Below are positions 52,137 through 61,717 of a stretch of DNA of 64,000 nt, one piece after another; within the stretch, counting starts at the first letter, position 1; every line of letters starts with the position of its first letter. A model generated the notes under the pieces. The model worked only from the letters and a program-made list of their open reading frames with translations. It ran no database searches and was not told where the DNA came from. This DNA comes from Kineosporia sp. A_224 (GTDB lineage Bacteria > Actinomycetota > Actinomycetes > Actinomycetales > Kineosporiaceae), in assembly GCF_002198655.1 (NCBI RefSeq), contig NZ_MWLN01000202.1:35498-99497 (forward strand), read 5' to 3'. The position numbers and the translations under genes were made by a program.

Positions 52137-55100
52137 TCAGACCAGGCAGCTCGGCCCGAGGAGGGCCTTGAGATCGCCGAAGAGCGCCGGGGACGGCGTG
52201 ACGCGCAGCCGGTCGTCGAGGCGCATGAGCTTGAACCTGCCTGGCTGGGTCAGCTTGAGGTGCACCTCCGTCGGCCCGGGGTGGGTCGAGAGCACGTCCT
52301 TGAGCCGCTCGACGACCGGTGGCGTGCAGCGGGTCACCGGCAGCGAGACGACGACCGGGCCGCGGTCGCCCTCGTCGAGGTCGGGGATGCTGAGCTCCTG
52401 CGCGAAGATCGACGGCGTGTCGTCGCGGCGGCTCACCCGGCCGCGGACGACGACGACGAGGTCCTCGGCGAGGACGTGCGAGACCGTCTGGTACGCCTGC
52501 GGGAAGAAGAGCACCTCGATCGCGCCGCCGAGGTCCTCGACGGTCGCGATCGCCCACTGGTTGCCGGTCTTCGTCAGCTTGCGCTGCAGGCCGCTGATCA
52601 TCCCCGCGATGGTGACCTGGGCGCCGTCCGGGCGGCCGTCGTCCCCCGTCAGGGTCGCGATCGAGCAGTCGGCGGCCCGGGACAGGATGTGCTCGACGCC
52701 GAAGAGCGGGTGGTCGGAGACGTAGAGCCCGAGCATCTCCCGCTCGAGGGAGAGCTTCTCCTTCTTCTCGAACTCCGGCAGGTCCGGGACGTCCGCACCG
52801 AGCTGGGTCGGCTCGTCGGCGCCGCCCCCGCCGAGGTCGGCGAAGAGGTCGAACTGGCCGATCGCCTCCTGGCGCTTGACCCCGACCTGGTTGTCGACCC
52901 GCTCCTCGTACACCGACAGCAGCGCGCGCCGGGTGTGGCCGAGGTCGTCGAAGGCGCCGGCCTTGATGAGCGACTCGATCGTCCGCTTGTTGCAGACGAC
53001 GGCCGGGACCTTCTTGAGGAAGTCGTCGAAGGACGTGAAGCTGCCCTTCTCCTCCCGGGTCGCGACGATCGCGTCGACGACGTTCGCGCCGACGTTGCGG
53101 ATCGCGGTGAGACCGAACCGGATGTCGGTGCCGACCGGGGTGAAGTCCGCCGCGGAGGAGTTGACGTCCGGCGGGAGGACCTTGATGCCCATCCGGCGGC
53201 ACTCGTTGAGGTACAGCGCCGACTTGTCCTTGTCGTCGCGCACGCTCGTGAGGACGGCGGCCATGTACTCGGCCGGGTAGTTCGCCTTGAGGTAGGCCGT
53301 CCAGTAGGAGACGAGGCCGTACGCGGCGCTGTGCGCCTTGTTGAAGGCGTAGTCGGAGAACGGGACGAGGATGTCCCAGAGGGTCTTGATCGCCGCGTCG
53401 GAGTACCCGTTGGCGGTCATGCCCGCGCTGAACCCGACGAACTCGGCGTCGAGGACCTCGCGCTTCTTCTTGCCCATGGCCCGCCGGAGCAGGTCGGCCT
53501 TGCCGAGCGTGTAGCCACCCACCTTCTGGGCGATGGCCATGACCTGCTCCTGGTACACGATCAGGCCGTACGTCGTCCCGAGGATCTCCGAGAGCGACTC
53601 GGCGAGCTCGGGGTGGATCGGCGTGATCGGCTGCTGGCCGTTCTTGCGCAGCGCGTAGTTCGTGTGCGAGCCGGCGCCCATCGGGCCCGGCCGGTAGAGG
53701 GCGCCGACGGCGGAGATGTCCTCGAAGTTGTCCGGCTGCATGAGGCGCAGCAGCGAGCGCATCGGGCCGCCGTCGAACTGGAACACCCCGAGGGTGTCGC
53801 CGCGGCCGAGGAGCGCGTAGGTCGCCGGGTCGTCGAGGGTGAGCTTCTCGACCTCGATGGCTTCCTTGCCGTTGAGCGTGAGGTTGCGCAGCGCGTCGTC
53901 GAGGATCGTCAGGTTGCGCAGGCCGAGGAAGTCCATCTTGACGAGGCCGAGGTCCTCGCACGACGGGTAGTCGAACTGCGTGATGATCTGGCCGTCCTGC
54001 TCCCGCTTCATGATCGGGATGACGTCGACGAGCGGCTCGCTCGACATGATGACGCCGGCGGCGTGCACACCCCACTGCCGCTTGAGGTTCTCCAGGCCGC
54101 GGGCCGTCGCCACGACCTTCTGCACCTCGGGGTCGGAGGCGTGCAGCTCGCGGAACTCGCCCGCCTCGTTGTACCGCTTGTGCTCGGGGTCGAAGATCCC
54201 GGCGAGCGGGATGTCCTTGCCCATGACGGCCGGCGGCATCGCCTTGGTGAGCCGCTCCCCCATCGAGAACGGGTAGCCGAGCACCCGGGAGGCGTCCTTG
54301 AGGGCCTGCTTGGCCTTGATCGTGCCGTACGTGACGATCTGGGCGACCCGGTCGTCGCCGTACTTGTCGGTGACGTACCGGATGACCTCGCCCCGGCGGC
54401 GCTCGTCGAAGTCGACGTCGAAGTCGGGCATCGACATCCGCTCGGGGTTGAGGAACCGCTCGAAGATCAGCCCGTGCTCGAGCGGGTCGAGGTCGGTGAT
54501 CCCCATGACGTAGGCGGCCATCGAGCCCGCGCCGGAGCCACGGCCCGGGCCGACCCGGATGCCGTTGGCCTTCGCCCAGTTGATGAAGTCGGCGACGACG
54601 AGGAAGTACCCCGCGTAGCCCTTGCTCGTGATGACCTCGATCTCGTAGTTCGCCTGCTTGCGGACGGCGTCCGTGATGCCGTTCGGGAAGCGGCGGTGCA
54701 GGCCCGCCTCGACCTCCTTGACGAACCAGGACTCCTCGTTCTCGCCGTCGGGGCACGGGAAGTTCGGCATGTACTTGCCGACCGACTCGGTGAACCCGGA
54801 CTCGCAGCGCTCGGCGATGAGCAGGGTGTTGTCGCAGGCCTCGGGCAGCTCGCGCCAGAGGTGGCGCATCTCCTGCGGCGACTTGAGGTAGAAGTCGTCG
54901 GCGTCGAACTTGAACCGCTTCGGGTCGGCGAGGGTCGCGCCGGACTGCACGCACAGGAGCACCGCGTGGGCCTGGGCGTCCTCGGCGCGGGTGTAGTGCA
55001 GGTCGTTCGTCGCGACGAGCGGCAGGTTCAGGTCGCGGGCCAGCCGGATGAGGTCCTTCTGGACGCGGCGCTCGATGCCGAGGCCGTGGTCCATGAGCTC

Positions 55101-55676
55101 GCAGAAGAAGTTCTCCGCGCCGAAGATGTCCCGGAAGTCGGCGGCGGCGGCGCAGGCCGCCTCGTACTGACCGAGGCGCAGCTTGGTCTGGACCTCGCCG
55201 GAGGGGCAGCCCGTCGTCGCGATGAGGCCCTCGCCGTACGTCGAGAGCAGGTCGCGGTCCATCCGGGGCTTGTAGAACATGCCCTCGATGCTCGCCAGCG
55301 ACCCCATCCGGAAGAGGTTGTGCATCCCCTCCGTGGTCCGGGCCAGGAGCGTCATGTGGGTGTAGGCACCGGTGCCGGAGACGTCGTCCTCGCCGCCGTC
55401 GCCCCAGCGCACGCGGGTGCGGTCGAACCGGCTCGTGCCCGGCGTGAGGTACGCCTCGACGCCGATGATCGGCTTGACCCCGTACTTCTTGGCCTTCTTC
55501 CAGAACTCGTAGGCCCCGAAGAGGTAGCCGTGGTCGGTGGTGGCCACGGCCGGCATGCCCATCCGTGCCGCCTCGGAGAAGAGGTCGTCGATCTTCGCGG
55601 CGCCGTCGAGCATGGAGTACTCGGTGTGCACGTGGAGGTGCACGAACGAGTCGCTGCTCGACGAGCTGGCAGGCAC
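52137..55676 (-). CDS. dnaE: DNA polymerase III alpha subunit
   Basis: 1179 residues, standard DnaE1. The N-terminal PHP domain starts FVHLHVHTEYSMLDG. The palm carries VGPGRGSGAGSMAAY and the catalytic acids in MPDFDVDFDERRRGEV near residue 410. Fingers, a helix-hairpin-helix region and the OB fold (about 1000-1090, PDGAQVTIAGMISGLQ) follow, then the tau-binding C-terminal end. It is the main replicative polymerase. GTG at 55674-55676 has GAGGAG about 9 nt upstream; longer frames run into non-coding DNA. Confidence 0.97.
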   Translation of the reverse strand: MPASSSSSDSFVHLHVHTEYSMLDGAAKIDDLFSEAARMGMPAVATTDHGYLFGAYEFWKKAKKYGVKPIIGVEAYLTPGTSRFDRTRVRWGDGGEDDVSGTGAYTHMTLLARTTEGMHNLFRMGSLASIEGMFYKPRMDRDLLSTYGEGLIATTGCPSGEVQTKLRLGQYEAACAAAADFRDIFGAENFFCELMDHGLGIERRVQKDLIRLARDLNLPLVATNDLHYTRAEDAQAHAVLLCVQSGATLADPKRFKFDADDFYLKSPQEMRHLWRELPEACDNTLLIAERCESGFTESVGKYMPNFPCPDGENEESWFVKEVEAGLHRRFPNGITDAVRKQANYEIEVITSKGYAGYFLVVADFINWAKANGIRVGPGRGSGAGSMAAYVMGITDLDPLEHGLIFERFLNPERMSMPDFDVDFDERRRGEVIRYVTDKYGDDRVAQIVTYGTIKAKQALKDASRVLGYPFSMGERLTKAMPPAVMGKDIPLAGIFDPEHKRYNEAGEFRELHASDPEVQKVVATARGLENLKRQWGVHAAGVIMSSEPLVDVIPIMKREQDGQIITQFDYPSCEDLGLVKMDFLGLRNLTILDDALRNLTLNGKEAIEVEKLTLDDPATYALLGRGDTLGVFQFDGGPMRSLLRLMQPDNFEDISAVGALYRPGPMGAGSHTNYALRKNGQQPITPIHPELAESLSEILGTTYGLIVYQEQVMAIAQKVGGYTLGKADLLRRAMGKKKREVLDAEFVGFSAGMTANGYSDAAIKTLWDILVPFSDYAFNKAHSAAYGLVSYWTAYLKANYPAEYMAAVLTSVRDDKDKSALYLNECRRMGIKVLPPDVNSSAADFTPVGTDIRFGLTAIRNVGANVVDAIVATREEKGSFTSFDDFLKKVPAVVCNKRTIESLIKAGAFDDLGHTRRALLSVYEERVDNQVGVKRQEAIGQFDLFADLGGGGADEPTQLGADVPDLPEFEKKEKLSLEREMLGLYVSDHPLFGVEHILSRAADCSIATLTGDDGRPDGAQVTIAGMISGLQRKLTKTGNQWAIATVEDLGGAIEVLFFPQAYQTVSHVLAEDLVVVVRGRVSRRDDTPSIFAQELSIPDLDEGDRGPVVVSLPVTRCTPPVVERLKDVLSTHPGPTEVHLKLTQPGRFKLMRLDDRLRVTPSPALFGDLKALLGPSCLV

Positions 55677-56133
55677 GGGGCGGCTCCTCGGGTCGTGCGG
55701 GTGGTGCGCTCGGACGGCGCACGGCGGCGCCGCACCTCCGGGCAGGAGGCGTCGGCGTCGGGCGGCGCGCGTGCGGGCCGGGGGAAGGTCCGCACCGCTC
55801 GTGGGGGTGGGGCCCACGATGCGGGCCGGACGGCCTCGCGTGCCGGTCAGTCTAGGTCGCGGCACCGACAGACCGCTGGCGGCTCGCGTCAGGGCTGACC
55901 GGCACGGCGTGTCGGAGCCGCCGCGGCGTCCGCGACAGCGCCCGGCGGCGGGACGGCCGCCGACCGGGCGCACCCGTCCGGGGGCGAGGGACCGGCACAG
56001 AGCCATGTGACCGTTCCCTGATCAAGTTGCGCGAAAACGCGCTCGATGCATCTGGGGACGACGGGTCCGGGCACGCCCGGACCCGGCGCGCCGGTCGGCA
56101 GGACCCGCGTGCCACCGAGACCAGGAGTGGTGC
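55677..56133. other. divergent intergenic region dnaE / chemoreceptor
   Basis: 457 bp with no gene that I can support. Noted are an A-rich spot GCGCGAAAACGCGC near 56026-56039 and a 10-bp hairpin in the chemoreceptor leader: 56062-56071 with 56076-56085, loop CACG. It holds the promoters of both genes, not clearly identified. Confidence 0.6.
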
Positions 56134-58083
56134 ATGTTCGAGCACCTGTTCAGCCGCCGTGACGCCGCCCCCCAGCAGGCCGAGCCGGCGGGAATCCCCG
56201 CGGACATGGTCCTCGAGCGGCTCGTGACGAACGTCATGCTGGCCGACCCGGACCTCAACATCACGTACGTGAACCCGTCGCTCATGCGGATGCTGCGGGG
56301 CATCGAGGCGGACCTGCGCAAGGATCTGCCGGCGTTCGACACGAACAACCTCATCGGCGCCAACATCGACATCTTCCACAAGCGCCCCGACCACCAGCGC
56401 CGCCTCCTCGGCGGGCTGCGCGGCCGGCACGACGCCCAGATCGAGGTCGGCGGGCGGGTGCTGTCGTTCTCGGCGAACGGCCTCGACGCCCCCGACGGCA
56501 CGAGGATCGGCTTCAGCGTCGAGTGGAAGGACGTGACGACCGCGGTCCGGCTCGAGCGCACGCAGAAGGACGTCGCGGACACCCTCGCGGCCGCCGGCCG
56601 CGGCGAGCTCGACGCCCGCGCGTCCGTCGCCGGCCTGACGGCCGAGGAGGCCGAGCTCCCGACCGTCGTCAACGGGATCGTCGCGACGCTGGAGAACCTC
56701 GACTCCGAGCTCAAGCGGATGGCGGTCGCGCACGACGAGGGCGACATCGACGTCGTCATGGACCTCGCGCTCTTCGACGGCAACTTCCGCGCCGTCGCGG
56801 CCGGTGTGAACGACATGGTGAACGGCCACATCGCGGTGAAGAAGAAGGCGATGGCGGTGGTCAAGGCCTTCGGCGAGGGCGACTTCGACGCGCCCATGGA
56901 GCAGCTGCCGGGCAAGAAGGCGTTCATCAACGAGACGCTCGAGCAGGTCCGGACGAACCTGCGGGCCCTCGTCACCGACGCGACGATGCTCTCCGCCGCC
57001 GCGGTCGAGGGCCGGTTGGAGACCAGGGCCGACGCGGCCCGGCACCGCGGCGGCTTCCGGACGATCATCGACGGCATCAACGACACCCTCGACTCGGTCA
57101 TCGGGCCGCTCAACGAGGTGAGCCGCGTGCTCGCCGCTCTCGAGGCCGGCGACCTCACGCAGACCATCGACAAGGCGTACCAGGGCGACCTCGAGCAGCT
57201 GCGGCTCGCGACGAACAACAGCGTCGCCAAGCTGGGCGACACCGTCTCCCAGGTCGCCTCGGCGGCCGGCGAGCTCGTCAACGCCGCGTCCCAGATCAGC
57301 TCCTCGGCGCAGACCCTGTCCCAGGCGACGACGGAGCAGGCGTCGAGCGTCGAGGAGACGAGCGCGAGCATCGAGCAGATGTCCGCGAGCATCGGCCAGA
57401 ACTCCGAGAATGCCAAGGCCACCGAGGGGATCGCGAGCAAGGCTGCCGGCGACGCGGAAGCCGGCGGCGAGGCGGTCGAGAAGACGGTCGAGGCGATGAA
57501 GCAGATCGCGGCGAAGATCGCGATCATCGACGACATCGCCTTCCAGACGAACATGCTCGCGCTCAACGCGACGATCGAGGCCGCCCGGGCCGGCGAGCAC
57601 GGCAAGGGGTTCGCGGTCGTCGCGACCGAGGTCGGCAAGCTCGCCGAGCGCTCCCAGGTCGCCGCGCAGGAGATCGGCCAGCTCGCGACCGACTCGGTGC
57701 ACACCGCCGAGCGGGCGGGCGGTCTGCTCCAGGAGATCGTCCCGAGCATCAAGCGGACGTCCGACCTCGTCCAGGAGATCGCCGCGGCGTCCGCCGAGCA
57801 GACCTCCGGGGTGTCCCAGGTCACCAGCGCGATGGCCCAGATGAACAAGGTGACGCAGCAGAACGCGTCCTCCAGCGAGGAGCTCGCGGCGACGAGCGAG
57901 GAGATGACCGGCCAGAGCGCGCTGCTCCAGGACCTCATGGACTTCTTCACGGTCCCGGGGGCCCAGAAGCGGGTGAGCACCGGCCGGCCGGCGGCGACCC
58001 GCCGTCCGCCGGCCCAGCGCGTCCAGCACGCGCCGGCCGCCGCCGGCCCCGTCTTCGACGAGGGCAAGTTCGACCGGTTCTGA
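56134..58083 (+). CDS. soluble methyl-accepting chemotaxis protein (PAS-HAMP-MCP)
   Basis: 649 residues, no signal peptide or membrane helix, so cytoplasmic. A PAS domain at about 22-125 ([32 protein letters not shown]) is followed by two or three HAMP-like units (about 130-330; [33 protein letters not shown]). The MCP signalling hairpin (about 340-620) has its tip at [21 protein letters not shown] and [16 protein letters not shown]. The tail is Pro/Arg-rich. PAS suggests a bound cofactor or metabolite, perhaps redox. AGGAG lies 9 nt before the ATG. No other chemotaxis gene is nearby. Confidence 0.93.
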   Translation: MFEHLFSRRDAAPQQAEPAGIPADMVLERLVTNVMLADPDLNITYVNPSLMRMLRGIEADLRKDLPAFDTNNLIGANIDIFHKRPDHQRRLLGGLRGRHDAQIEVGGRVLSFSANGLDAPDGTRIGFSVEWKDVTTAVRLERTQKDVADTLAAAGRGELDARASVAGLTAEEAELPTVVNGIVATLENLDSELKRMAVAHDEGDIDVVMDLALFDGNFRAVAAGVNDMVNGHIAVKKKAMAVVKAFGEGDFDAPMEQLPGKKAFINETLEQVRTNLRALVTDATMLSAAAVEGRLETRADAARHRGGFRTIIDGINDTLDSVIGPLNEVSRVLAALEAGDLTQTIDKAYQGDLEQLRLATNNSVAKLGDTVSQVASAAGELVNAASQISSSAQTLSQATTEQASSVEETSASIEQMSASIGQNSENAKATEGIASKAAGDAEAGGEAVEKTVEAMKQIAAKIAIIDDIAFQTNMLALNATIEAARAGEHGKGFAVVATEVGKLAERSQVAAQEIGQLATDSVHTAERAGGLLQEIVPSIKRTSDLVQEIAAASAEQTSGVSQVTSAMAQMNKVTQQNASSSEELAATSEEMTGQSALLQDLMDFFTVPGAQKRVSTGRPAATRRPPAQRVQHAPAAAGPVFDEGKFDRF

Positions 58084-58121
58084 CCGGAACCGTCGCCGCC
58101 CCCGCGACGTCGATCGACGTG

Positions 58122-58150
58122 CCGCCCCGGACCCGCTCGGTCCGGGGCGG
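58122..58150 (+). terminator. terminator after the chemoreceptor gene
   Basis: A perfect 12-bp stem (58122-58133 with 58139-58150) with a CGCTC loop, 40 bp after the stop. There is no T-run. A TAGAGT hexamer at about 58158-58163 just after it may be the -10 of the next operon. Confidence 0.75.
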
Positions 58151-58224
58151 TCCCGACTAGAGTCGGCGCGAGGACCCGGAGCACCGGGTCCCGTACGGGG
58201 CAACCTCACACACGGAGGCATGCG

Positions 58225-59340
58225 ATGGGCCTGATGGACAAGCTCCGCGGCGAGTTCATCGACATCATCGAGTGGACCGACGACAGCCGGGACACGATCG
58301 TCTGGCGCTTCCCGCGCTACGACAACGAGATCAAGATGGGCGCCCAGCTCGTCGTCCGCGAGTCGCAGACCGCGGTGTTCGTCAACGAGGGCCAGATCGC
58401 CGACTCGTTCACCCCCGGCACCTACACGCTCGAGACCCAGAACCTGCCGATCCTGTCCAAGCTCAAGGGCTGGAAGTACGGCTTCGAGTCGCCGTGGAAG
58501 GCCGAGGTCTACTTCGTCAACACCCGGCTCTTCACGGACATGAAGTGGGGCACCCAGAACCCCGTCATCGTCCGGGACGCCGAGTTCGGCATGGTCCGGC
58601 TGCGCGCGTTCGGCGCTTACGCGATGCGGGTCACCGACGCCGCGAAGATGCTCCGCGAGCTCGTCGGCACCGACCCGCAGTTCCGGACCGAGGAGGTCCA
58701 GGAGTACCTGCGGCAGATGATCGTCGGCCGGCTCGGGTCGGCCCTGGCGACCGCCGGCGTCCCGATGCTCGACCTCGCGTCGCAGCAGCAGCAGATCGGG
58801 CAGCGGATCGCGGGCGTGCTCTCCGAGGACCTCTCGAACGTCGGCATCACGATCCCCACGTTCATCATCGAGAACATCTCGGTGCCGCCCGAGGTCGAGG
58901 CCGCGCTCGACAAGCGGACCCAGATCGGTGTCGTCGGGGACCTCGACGCGTACACCAAGTTCCAGACCGCGAACGCCATCGAGGACGCCGCCCAGAACCC
59001 GGGCGGCGGCGGCGAGGGCATCGGCATCGGTCTCGGGATGGCGGTGGGCAACCGGATGGCGCAGCAGCTGAACCCGCAGCAGCCGGCTGCCCCTGCCCCT
59101 GCCGGGGCGCCCGCTCCCCCGCCGCTGCCCGCGGCGGCGCAGTGGTTCGTCGGCGTCGACGGCCAGCAGCAGGGCCCGTTCGACGCGGCCACGCTCGCCG
59201 GCCGGGTGGCGTCCGGCGGGCTGACGGCGGACACCCTCGTGTGGAAGACCGGGATGGCGCAGTGGGCGGCCGCGAAGGACGTCCCCGAGGTCGCCGCGCT
59301 CCTCGCGAGCGCGCCGCCGCCGCTGCCGCCGCAGGGCTGA
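58225..59340 (+). CDS. SPFH/Band 7 protein with C-terminal GYF_2 domain
   Basis: 371 residues. The N-terminal part (about 25-240) is an SPFH domain of the YdjI type, once named virion core protein: SQTAVFVNEGQIADSFTPGT, then FTDMKWGTQNPVIVRDAEFG and LREALVGTD-like segments. There is no true membrane helix, only a Gly-rich GIGIGLGMAVG stretch near 270. After a Pro/Ala linker, residues 310-365 form a GYF_2/DUF4339 domain (WFVGVDGQQQGPFDAATL, VWKTGMAQWAAA) for peptide binding. GGAGG is 6 nt before the ATG. In Bacillus such proteins accompany PspA and a zinc-ribbon protein. Confidence 0.92.
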   Translation: MGLMDKLRGEFIDIIEWTDDSRDTIVWRFPRYDNEIKMGAQLVVRESQTAVFVNEGQIADSFTPGTYTLETQNLPILSKLKGWKYGFESPWKAEVYFVNTRLFTDMKWGTQNPVIVRDAEFGMVRLRAFGAYAMRVTDAAKMLRELVGTDPQFRTEEVQEYLRQMIVGRLGSALATAGVPMLDLASQQQQIGQRIAGVLSEDLSNVGITIPTFIIENISVPPEVEAALDKRTQIGVVGDLDAYTKFQTANAIEDAAQNPGGGGEGIGIGLGMAVGNRMAQQLNPQQPAAPAPAGAPAPPPLPAAAQWFVGVDGQQQGPFDAATLAGRVASGGLTADTLVWKTGMAQWAAAKDVPEVAALLASAPPPLPPQG

Positions 59341-59390
59341 TCCGCGCGGGCCGTCGCCGACCTCCAGCGAACGTCAGGGGGAGCTCACCC

Positions 59391-60437
59391 ATGGACGGGT
59401 CCACCACAGGCGTGACCGCCGCAGGCAGGCCCGCCGGCGCGCCACGCGCCGGCGGCCTGCCGCGCCGGCACGTCCTCGGCGCGCTGCTCGCGTTCCCGCT
59501 CGCCGGGTGCGTGGGGGTGCCGATCGGCGCCGGAGGGGCGGGCACGACGACGGACCCGGGCGGGGCGGCGTCCGCCCCGGGCGGCGACGCCGGGGCCGGC
59601 GGCCGGCGGCTCGCCGGGCACCTCGTCGTCAAGGACTCCGAGCTCACGGTCCTCGACCCGGCCACCGGCAGGGCACGGTCGTTCCCGGCCGCGGAGACGT
59701 CGAGCGCTCCCGGCGTCGGCGTCTCCCGCAGCGGGGTGATCGGGGACGTCTGGGACTACTTCGGCCCCGCCAGCGACTCGTGGCACGTCACGGTCCGCAG
59801 CCTCGCCGGTGAGCAGCTCGCGGACTACACGGTGGGCGGCCCGCTCTCCTTCCCCACGAGCGCCGCGACGCTCGACCCGACGGCGTCCCGGCTCGCGTAC
59901 AGCGTCGACGAGCCGCAGTCGCAGGACGGCGACGCCGAGCGGATCGACCGCGTCTACGTCTACGACCTGCGGACCGGTGCGGTCCTGTCGACCGTCGACG
60001 GCCGCGCCGAGCCGGTGCTCACCGGCACGGGCGAGCTCCTGGTCCGCGCCGAGGACGCGATCCACGTGTACGACGCGCAGTACGCGGACCAGGGGCCGGC
60101 CGGCCTGAAGGCCTCGCCGCGGGCCGGCGCCTTCGACGTCTCGCCGGACGGTCGGTACGTCGTCGCCGAGTCCGACTTCCGGCTGCACGGGCTCGACCGG
60201 ACGACGGGCCGCACCTGGCAGGTCTCCGACGAGCTCCACCGCGCGCACACCTCGCCGGCCTTCTCGCCGGACGGCCGGTGGCTCGCCTTCCTGCGCGCCG
60301 GGGAGGTGGCCTCGCAGTACCTGGCCGTCATCCCGTTCGTCCCCGGCCGGACCAGGGAGGTCGTCGACACCGACGAGCTGCGGTCGCCGTCCGGTGACTT
60401 CTACGGCGGCACCGGTCGCATCGGCTGGGCCGCGTGA
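59391..60437 (+). CDS. Tat-type lipoprotein with beta-propeller repeats
   Basis: 348 residues. The signal has a twin-arginine stretch (GLPRRHVLGALLAFPLAGC) ending in the lipobox LAGC near residue 40, so it should be a lipoprotein exported folded. The mature part after a Gly/Ala linker carries TolB/WD40-like blades: LTVLDPATGRARSF, VYVYDLRTGAVLS, FDVSPDGRYVV and FSPDGRWLAFLR. The ligand is unknown. A GGGGGAG ribosome site lies 8 nt before the ATG. It sits between the SPFH and zinc-ribbon genes on the same strand, which suggests an envelope partner of that pair. Confidence 0.85.
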   Translation: MDGSTTGVTAAGRPAGAPRAGGLPRRHVLGALLAFPLAGCVGVPIGAGGAGTTTDPGGAASAPGGDAGAGGRRLAGHLVVKDSELTVLDPATGRARSFPAAETSSAPGVGVSRSGVIGDVWDYFGPASDSWHVTVRSLAGEQLADYTVGGPLSFPTSAATLDPTASRLAYSVDEPQSQDGDAERIDRVYVYDLRTGAVLSTVDGRAEPVLTGTGELLVRAEDAIHVYDAQYADQGPAGLKASPRAGAFDVSPDGRYVVAESDFRLHGLDRTTGRTWQVSDELHRAHTSPAFSPDGRWLAFLRAGEVASQYLAVIPFVPGRTREVVDTDELRSPSGDFYGGTGRIGWAA

Positions 60438-60474
60438 GCACGACCGCCGACCGTCGGGGTAGCACTCCTGGAGG

Positions 60475-61680
60475 ATGTCCGTGACGCAAGGAACGGGTGG
60501 CAGCACCAGCCCGACCACCCTGACGTACCCGTGCGGCCAGTGCGGCGCTCGGCTCGAGTACGCCCCGGGGACGTCCGTGCTCAAGTGCCCGTACTGCGGG
60601 CACGAGCAGGCCGTCGGGCCGTCGGACCGGGTCATCGAGGAGCACGACTACGTCGCGTGGCAGTCCTCGCCGGTCAAGGCCACCGCCCATCTCGCGCAGC
60701 ACGTGCTGCGCTGCGGCAAGTGCGGTGCGACGACGGAGACCGACGACCTCGCGACGTCCTGCCCGTTCTGCGGCGCACCGATCGTCGCGGAGATCGACGC
60801 CGCCGAGCAGATCGCCCCGGAGGGCGTCGTCCCGTTCGGGATCGACCGGTCCGGCGCCCAGGAGGCGATCCGGCAGTGGGTGCGGTCCCGCTGGTTCGCA
60901 CCGAACCGGCTCAGGAAGGTGAGCACCGCCGAGCGGCTCAAGGGCACCTACCTGCCGCACTGGACGTACGACGCCGCGACGTCGACCCGCTACACCGGCA
61001 TGCGCGGCGAGCACTACTGGGAGACCGAGACCTACACCGAGATGGTCGACGGCCGGCCGCAGACCCGGACCCGGCAGGTCATGAAGACCCGGTGGTACCC
61101 GGCGTCCGGGCAGGTCGCGCGCAACTTCGACGACGTCGTCGTGGTCGCCACCCGCCAGCTGCCGGCCGAGCGGCTCGCGGACCTGCAGCCGTGGCTCCTG
61201 GAGAACGCCACCGCCTACCAGCCCGAGTACCTGTCCGGGTACCAGGCGCTGCGCTACGACGTCCAGCCCGACCAGGGTCTCGAGGAGGCCAAGCAGATCA
61301 TGCGCGGGGTCATCCGCGAGGACTGCTGCGCGGACATCGGCGGTGACGAGCAGCAGGTGCACTCGATGGACACCCGCTACGGCGCCCTCATGTTCAAGCT
61401 CATGCTCCTGCCCGTCTGGCTCGCCGCCTACCTGTACGGCGGCAAGACGTTCCAGGTGTACGTCAACGCCCACACCGGCACCGTCGTCGGCGAGCGCCCG
61501 TACTCGCCGGTGAAGATCGCCTTCGCGGTGCTCGCGGCGCTCGTCGTCATCGGGGTCGTCGTCGCGGTCTACCTCGCGAACCGGTCGTCCGGCGGCTCGA
61601 CCTCGCCGGGCGTCGTCTCCGGTCTGCTCGTGCACGCCTGGCCGGCGGCCGCCGCGCACCTGGGGCCGCTGTCCCCGTGA
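60475..61680 (+). CDS. double zinc-ribbon membrane protein (YdjG-like)
   Basis: 401 residues. Two rubredoxin-like zinc ribbons are at the N-terminus: CGQC...CPYC (about 20-40) and CGKC...CPFC (about 80-100). A long soluble middle follows (HWTYDAATSTRYTG, VMKTRWYPASGQV), then two hydrophobic segments near the end (LLPVWLAAYLYGG and IAFAVLAALVVIGVVVAVYL). Annotated relatives are called TFIIB-type zinc-ribbon proteins, without evidence of a transcription role. In Bacillus the YdjG/YdjI pair belongs to a PspA-linked envelope-stress set; PspA is not next to it here. Convergent with rluD. Confidence 0.85.
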   Translation: MSVTQGTGGSTSPTTLTYPCGQCGARLEYAPGTSVLKCPYCGHEQAVGPSDRVIEEHDYVAWQSSPVKATAHLAQHVLRCGKCGATTETDDLATSCPFCGAPIVAEIDAAEQIAPEGVVPFGIDRSGAQEAIRQWVRSRWFAPNRLRKVSTAERLKGTYLPHWTYDAATSTRYTGMRGEHYWETETYTEMVDGRPQTRTRQVMKTRWYPASGQVARNFDDVVVVATRQLPAERLADLQPWLLENATAYQPEYLSGYQALRYDVQPDQGLEEAKQIMRGVIREDCCADIGGDEQQVHSMDTRYGALMFKLMLLPVWLAAYLYGGKTFQVYVNAHTGTVVGERPYSPVKIAFAVLAALVVIGVVVAVYLANRSSGGSTSPGVVSGLLVHAWPAAAAHLGPLSP

Positions 61681-61717
61681 GGCTGCGGCGGGCCCGGCCG
61701 GCTGACCGGTCGGCCGG

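Noticed and set aside
52053..55898. 1281-codon open frame on the plus strand
   Set aside because: Antisense shadow of dnaE with Arg/Val/Asp/Glu-biased composition.
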